This document shows positions 60,740 to 64,000 of a stretch of 64,000 nt of DNA, one piece after another. Position numbers and translations under genes: made by a program. Origin of the DNA: a virus. Within the stretch, counting starts at the first letter, position 1. Every line of letters starts with the position of its first letter. Where the stretch lies: IMG/VR virus record IMGVR_UViG_3300018421_000010, positions 1 to 64,000 of that record; one strand, given 5' to 3'. The notes under the pieces were generated by a model. The model did no database searches, was not told the origin of the DNA, and saw only the letters and a program-made list of their open reading frames with translations.

Positions 60740-61546
60740 TTAGGCTTTAGCTTTTGAATATGCTGGAGCTTTTTTGTTGCCTGGCTTGTTAACATTACCT
60801 GCATCTTCAACAGTTGCTTTATCGGCTTTTCCGCCTTTTTCTTCTGCTGAACCTTGTGCAATGTTACCTGCTGAACCACCCATATCATTTTTACCTGCTA
60901 CAACTGATTTAGCTTTGTTATCTTCGCCTTTGGCATCTGCTACTTTAATAGTATATTCGTCTAGCTTTTCGCCATCTTTATCCGCTGATTCAAACTCGAA
61001 ACCTTCATCGGCTTCCATATCATCTTCAGCTTCGCCGCCCATGTCCATGTCGCCCATATCGTCTGCTGCTGGCTCTTCACCACCTGCACTTGCTAACATG
61101 TCTTGGAACTCTTTTTCAAGTTCGCTTAGGGCATCTTCGAGGTCTTCAACACGATCTTCAAGTTCGCCTTCTCCAGCTTCTTCGCCTTCGTCGCCGCCCA
61201 TGTCGTCCATGTCTGCCTCTTCATCATCGCCTTCGTCGCCCATTGCGGCCACGTCGTCGATCATATCATCAGCTGGATCTCCCATTTCGTCCAACTCTGA
61301 ATCTTCATCTTCATCAGAAGCTTCTTCAACTGCTTCGTCGTCGTCTTTTTCAGACTCTTCAACTTCTTCATCAGTTTCGTCAGTTGCTTCTTCGATGTCT
61401 TCGTCTTCTAGATCACTTTCTAGTAGACCTTCATAAATATCTCTTGATTTTTCCACTACGATTTCGTGGAATAGTTCTTCTGCTGCTTCACGCTCTTCAT
61501 TGATTAGGAGCTCAAGCATCTTTTCAAATTTGCTACGATCAGTCAT
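60740..61546 (-). CDS. Highly acidic prohead core protein (gp67/gp68-like position)
   Basis: 268 residues. The N-terminal part, DRSKFEKMLELLINEEREAAEELF, is helical; the middle is almost pure Asp/Glu (about 50-190), with a Gly/Met-rich DMGGDE section, and the C-terminus ends in PAYSKAKA with Lys. Small acidic core proteins precede the protease in T4 (gp67, gp68), and similar Glu/Asp-rich proteins sit here in marine T4-like phages. It probably takes part in prohead core assembly. The plus-strand Ser-rich reading frame opposite is a shadow. Confidence 0.75.
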   Translation of the reverse strand: MTDRSKFEKMLELLINEEREAAEELFHEIVVEKSRDIYEGLLESDLEDEDIEEATDETDEEVEESEKDDDEAVEEASDEDEDSELDEMGDPADDMIDDVAAMGDEGDDEEADMDDMGGDEGEEAGEGELEDRVEDLEDALSELEKEFQDMLASAGGEEPAADDMGDMDMGGEAEDDMEADEGFEFESADKDGEKLDEYTIKVADAKGEDNKAKSVVAGKNDMGGSAGNIAQGSAEEKGGKADKATVEDAGNVNKPGNKKAPAYSKAKA

Positions 61547-61584
61547 TGTGTTCTCCTTTTTTTAATTTACAAGGCTGTCAATAA

Positions 61585-61592
61585 GTATTTAC
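61585..61592 (-). promoter_or_regulatory. Late promoter motif of the core/capsid operon
   Basis: GTAAATAC on the minus strand, 38 nt before the ATG at 61546, with an AGGAG-like site (AAAGGAGAAC) in the leader. Confidence 0.5.
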
Positions 61593-61610
61593 AAATTATA
61601 CAATAAACTA

Positions 61611-62210
61611 CTAAGAAATAGGCTCAAAACGAGCCATTTTGAGTTTTTCATCCATTTTTTCATATGTAATATTAGAAAAATTAGGATATCTCAGTAAATC
61701 TTTAGGTGTAAAACGGTACTCATCTGTAATTATTCTATAATAATAAGTATTCGGATTATCCCTAATAATCAACTGTAATTGCCGTATCCAGTTGCCAAAA
61801 TAAGTTGCTGGACTTTCTGCTGGTTTGTAGTTTTTTGTTCCACCGTATATATTATTGAGCTTATCGTCATTGCTTTCAAAATCAAAACCTGATATGAAAA
61901 CTGTAGTTGCTTTATTATATGTAGCAAGCCAAAGTGCTGTTGGGCCGCTACTCCAACCTAAATGCTCTGGCATAAAGTTTACACCTTCAATATTTCTAAA
62001 TCTGTTGTGTTCTCTAGTGTAAAATTTAGTAGAAAGATGAGCCTTATTGTCTATTATCTCTTGAACCATAGGTGGATCAACTGCTACTAGATAATCTACA
62101 GTTTCATCTCTATAAATGGCATTACAGCCATAAACAGTACCATACTGCTTGTATTGCTGTATATTAAAGTTTTTTCTTGATTTTCCGTTGCCAAGGACGA
62201 AGCAATGCAT
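61611..62210 (-). CDS. Conserved phage protein, glycosyltransferase-like start
   Basis: 199 residues. FVLGNGKSRKNF at the N-terminus, YGCNAIYRD and VDYLVAVDPPMV resemble the nucleotide-binding start of a DUF115/sialyltransferase-like family seen in many marine phage genomes. WSSGPTALWLATY and VFISGFDF follow. The substrate is unknown. The ATG overlaps the end of the 79-residue gene by one base. A short GGCTC/GAGCC stem is in the 3' end. Confidence 0.6.
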   Translation of the reverse strand: MHCFVLGNGKSRKNFNIQQYKQYGTVYGCNAIYRDETVDYLVAVDPPMVQEIIDNKAHLSTKFYTREHNRFRNIEGVNFMPEHLGWSSGPTALWLATYNKATTVFISGFDFESNDDKLNNIYGGTKNYKPAESPATYFGNWIRQLQLIIRDNPNTYYYRIITDEYRFTPKDLLRYPNFSNITYEKMDEKLKMARFEPIS

Positions 62211-62449
62211 TACATACCTGGTTGAGCAGGTACACCATACATTTGTCTAATGAACTCAAGCTCTTCTTCTTTTTCTTGCTCATGCAAGTCGCTTGCAACT
62301 CTTAGTTGATTAAGTTGCTCAAGTGTTAGTCTTGTTTTGCGAGTGTCGCTAACTTTGACCACATCGGAATCCATGTCAGGATTGTAACGGCCATCCTGGC
62401 TCATTTCCAGTGTATCTTTATCAAAGTAAAAGAGTTCTCTTAGTATCAT
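62210..62449 (-). CDS. Small protein between portal and glycosyltransferase-like gene
   Basis: 79 residues, charged (FYFDKDTLEMSQDGRYNPD, then a helix QLNQLRVASDLHEQEKEEE). Conserved in my experience among marine T4-like phages downstream of the portal gene. No function is known. A late-promoter motif ends 4 nt before the ATG. Confidence 0.65.
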   Translation of the reverse strand: MILRELFYFDKDTLEMSQDGRYNPDMDSDVVKVSDTRKTRLTLEQLNQLRVASDLHEQEKEEELEFIRQMYGVPAQPGM

Positions 62450-62453
62450 AAAA

Positions 62454-62462
62454 CTATTTATC
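62454..62462 (-). promoter_or_regulatory. Late-promoter-like motif before the 79-residue gene
   Basis: GATAAATAG on the minus strand, 4 nt before the ATG at 62449, overlapping the portal end region. No close ribosome-binding site. Confidence 0.45.
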
Positions 62463-62463
62463 C

Positions 62464-64000
62464 TTATAGTCCGCCGCCGCCCGGTGCTCCGCCCGGTGCT
62501 GGTGCTGGTGCACCACCTGGCTCTGCTCCACCTGCTTCTGCTCCACCTTCAGGTGCTGCTGGTGCTTCTGGTGCTGCGGTTTCTAAACCGCCTATGTCTG
62601 AACTAATACCGCCCATGCTAATTCCTGCACTGCGTAGTTCTCCGCTTGCATCAGTTGGAAGTTTTAGATTTTCATCATTTTCTTCACGCCATAGTCTTTC
62701 GTTTTCTGCAATCTCTTCGTCACTTAGTCCTAAGAAACGTTGTAGTGCAAAACGTTGACTCATATAAGGAATCTGTTGTACTTGTGTAAATGTACCTATA
62801 CGACTGTTGTCAAGTTCTGCTTGTCTGTAACTTGCAAAGTTTTTAGGTGGTTGGAATGATAGTTCAAAAACACTAGTGTCTACGTTTACACCTTTTTGTA
62901 GTATGTACAGTTTAAATTCTTGATCAAATCTATCTGTTACCAAACGCTGTAGGCGTTCACAATAGGCATTAAAACGTAGTTCTTGTATGTAAGCAGTACC
63001 AACACGACCGTCATTAAACTGACTTTGGCCGTCATCTGCTGCTGTTGGTAAGTAGCTGGAAGGTATACGGAGACCGCGTACTAGTTTGTTTGTGAAATAT
63101 TTGAGGTCGTCAATTTCACCTAGGTTAGTACCGCCTGGCAGCGTTTCAACTTTTGATCCTCTACCTTCAGCTGTTTGTGGAAAGAAGTAGTCTTCGTTTA
63201 TTGAAAGAGGATTGTATGCACTGTCAATTACATTCTGTCCACCACCAGTCTGTGAAGGTATCCTTCTCTGATGGATTTCATTCTTTACTCTTTCCACAAA
63301 ACTCATTGCCAAGTGACTTGGCATGTTGCCAACGTCTACGTAGAACACACGTCTTTCAGGTGCTCTTTGTACACGATATATAATAATAGCATCTTCTAAA
63401 AGTTCTTTTTGTTTATAAACTTTGAAGATGCTTTCAAGTAGACTGTTTCCAAAAGGATAATTGTTGTCTAGTCCTTCACTCAAACTCAAATGTACAACGT
63501 GTTCTGCATCTACTGCAACTTCTTGTTGCGTAGTTTCAAAACGTGAGCTGCTAGTTGCACTGTTTGGTGGAGTGCCTACCATACCTCTTGCACCACCTTG
63601 GAAATAACCCTGATGACCTGAGCTGGTAACGCCACCTGGATCTGTATTCAATGTGGTTGCAACAAGATCTTGAAAATTAATGTTTAGGTCTTTGATTACA
63701 TATTGCTCAGGCTTTTTGCCTTCGCTTTCATTAACAATAATTTTTGTAACTTTTGCAGGATCAACATAAAACCATTTTTTAGTTTCTGGATCTCTAATAA
63801 AAAACGCATCACCATATTTAAATGTGTTGCGTAGTATACGGAAAATGCGAGTGTCAAATTTTTGTAGTTTTGACCACTGTTGTAGATACTGTTTAAGTAT
63901 TCTAACTTCAGAATTAGTTGCTTTTTCTTTAAATTCTAATTTAAAAGGTGTATTGTTAGTTGTATTTCTTTGTGTGCAGAACTCTGCAAGGATATCTAGA
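62464..64000 (-). CDS. 20: Portal protein gp20-like (C-terminal part, cut by window edge)
   Basis: About 511 residues are visible and the frame stays open to the right edge, so the true start lies outside. Visible parts include LDILAEFCTQ, FKYGDAFFIRDPETKKWFYVDP, VVHLSLSEGLDN, IIYRVQRAPERRVFYVDVGNMP and FTNKLVRGLRIPSSYLPT, all typical of T4-like portals. It forms the dodecameric DNA channel at the head vertex. The C-terminus is an unusual Ala/Pro/Gly-rich tail (GGAEPGGAPAPAPGG). A TTG at 63651 is only an internal codon. Confidence 0.93.
   Translation of the reverse strand, partial: LDILAEFCTQRNTTNNTPFKLEFKEKATNSEVRILKQYLQQWSKLQKFDTRIFRILRNTFKYGDAFFIRDPETKKWFYVDPAKVTKIIVNESEGKKPEQYVIKDLNINFQDLVATTLNTDPGGVTSSGHQGYFQGGARGMVGTPPNSATSSSRFETTQQEVAVDAEHVVHLSLSEGLDNNYPFGNSLLESIFKVYKQKELLEDAIIIYRVQRAPERRVFYVDVGNMPSHLAMSFVERVKNEIHQRRIPSQTGGGQNVIDSAYNPLSINEDYFFPQTAEGRGSKVETLPGGTNLGEIDDLKYFTNKLVRGLRIPSSYLPTAADDGQSQFNDGRVGTAYIQELRFNAYCERLQRLVTDRFDQEFKLYILQKGVNVDTSVFELSFQPPKNFASYRQAELDNSRIGTFTQVQQIPYMSQRFALQRFLGLSDEEIAENERLWREENDENLKLPTDASGELRSAGISMGGISSDIGGLETAAPEAPAAPEGGAEAGGAEPGGAPAPAPGGAPGGGGL

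Noticed and set aside
60774-61436. Long Ser-rich plus-strand reading frame of 220 codons
   Set aside because: It is the antisense of the Asp/Glu-rich core protein gene; GAC/GAA/GAT repeats read backwards give Ser codons. No ribosome-binding site and no phage-like protein features.
61618-61640. GGCTC/GAGCC hairpin as terminator
   Set aside because: Only five pairs and no T-run after it on the minus strand; lies within the coding end.
63649-63651. TTG as start codon of a 395-residue portal
   Set aside because: The frame is open without a stop to the window edge and the upstream residues match portal sequence, so this is an internal codon of a cut gene.

Overview
The window is part of a low-GC, T4-like myovirus genome, most like the marine cyanophage/pelagiphage branch. 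The T4 late module is recognisable: uvsX (partial), gp32, gp16/gp17 terminase, gp4, gp18/gp19, gp13, gp14, gp15, gp20 (partial), gp21, gp22 and gp23. It is accompanied by very large tail-fibre genes. No host gene, integrase, tRNA or photosynthesis gene was seen, so the host is unresolved. A PqqA-like peptide and a glutamine-type riboswitch are the only metabolic hints.

Layout. 1-1449: recombination and ssDNA-binding genes behind a sigma70-type promoter. 1589-13114: a LysM protein, terminase, head completion, a tube-initiator protein, tail tube and a very large sheath. 13226-14287: an HNH protein, a dNMP kinase and a small unknown. 14287-24143: neck and tail completion (gp13, gp14, gp15), plus a structural protein with a cysteine-peptidase-like domain and a 1556-residue fibre. 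24161-38114: an unusual enzyme block (below). 38118-57251: a 4221-residue fibre, a 1500-residue fibre and small structural proteins. 57252-57809: a compact island with a glutamine-II (Downstream-peptide) type riboswitch, a 28-residue ORF and a 23-residue PqqA homologue. 57810-64000: gp23, gp22, gp21, an acidic core protein, two small genes and the portal.

The most striking region is 24161-38114. It has nine radical-SAM genes: three on + behind the neck genes gp14/gp15, and six on - behind the giant tail fibre. It also holds a Nudix protein, a 2OG-Fe(II)-oxygenase-like protein, a cupin, two unknown proteins and two paralogous 124/127-residue proteins. These two proteins end in the same 18-residue tail with three tandem Cys-His-Xaa-Ser tetrads. 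The - strand genes have 1-20 nt overlaps or short gaps (at most 8 nt), and the candidate precursors start 3 nt after the fibre stop codon. The two copies of the tail differ by seven synonymous codons and one Ser/Thr change, so the peptide sequence is under selection. I infer a phage-encoded, late-expressed RiPP-like pathway that modifies a peptide or virion protein; the chemistry is unknown.

Regulation. ATAAATA-type late promoter motifs precede most transcription units. In at least six cases they sit only 3-7 nt before the start codon with no close Shine-Dalgarno sequence, suggesting leaderless late mRNAs. Four intrinsic terminators on the - strand are each followed closely by a late promoter.
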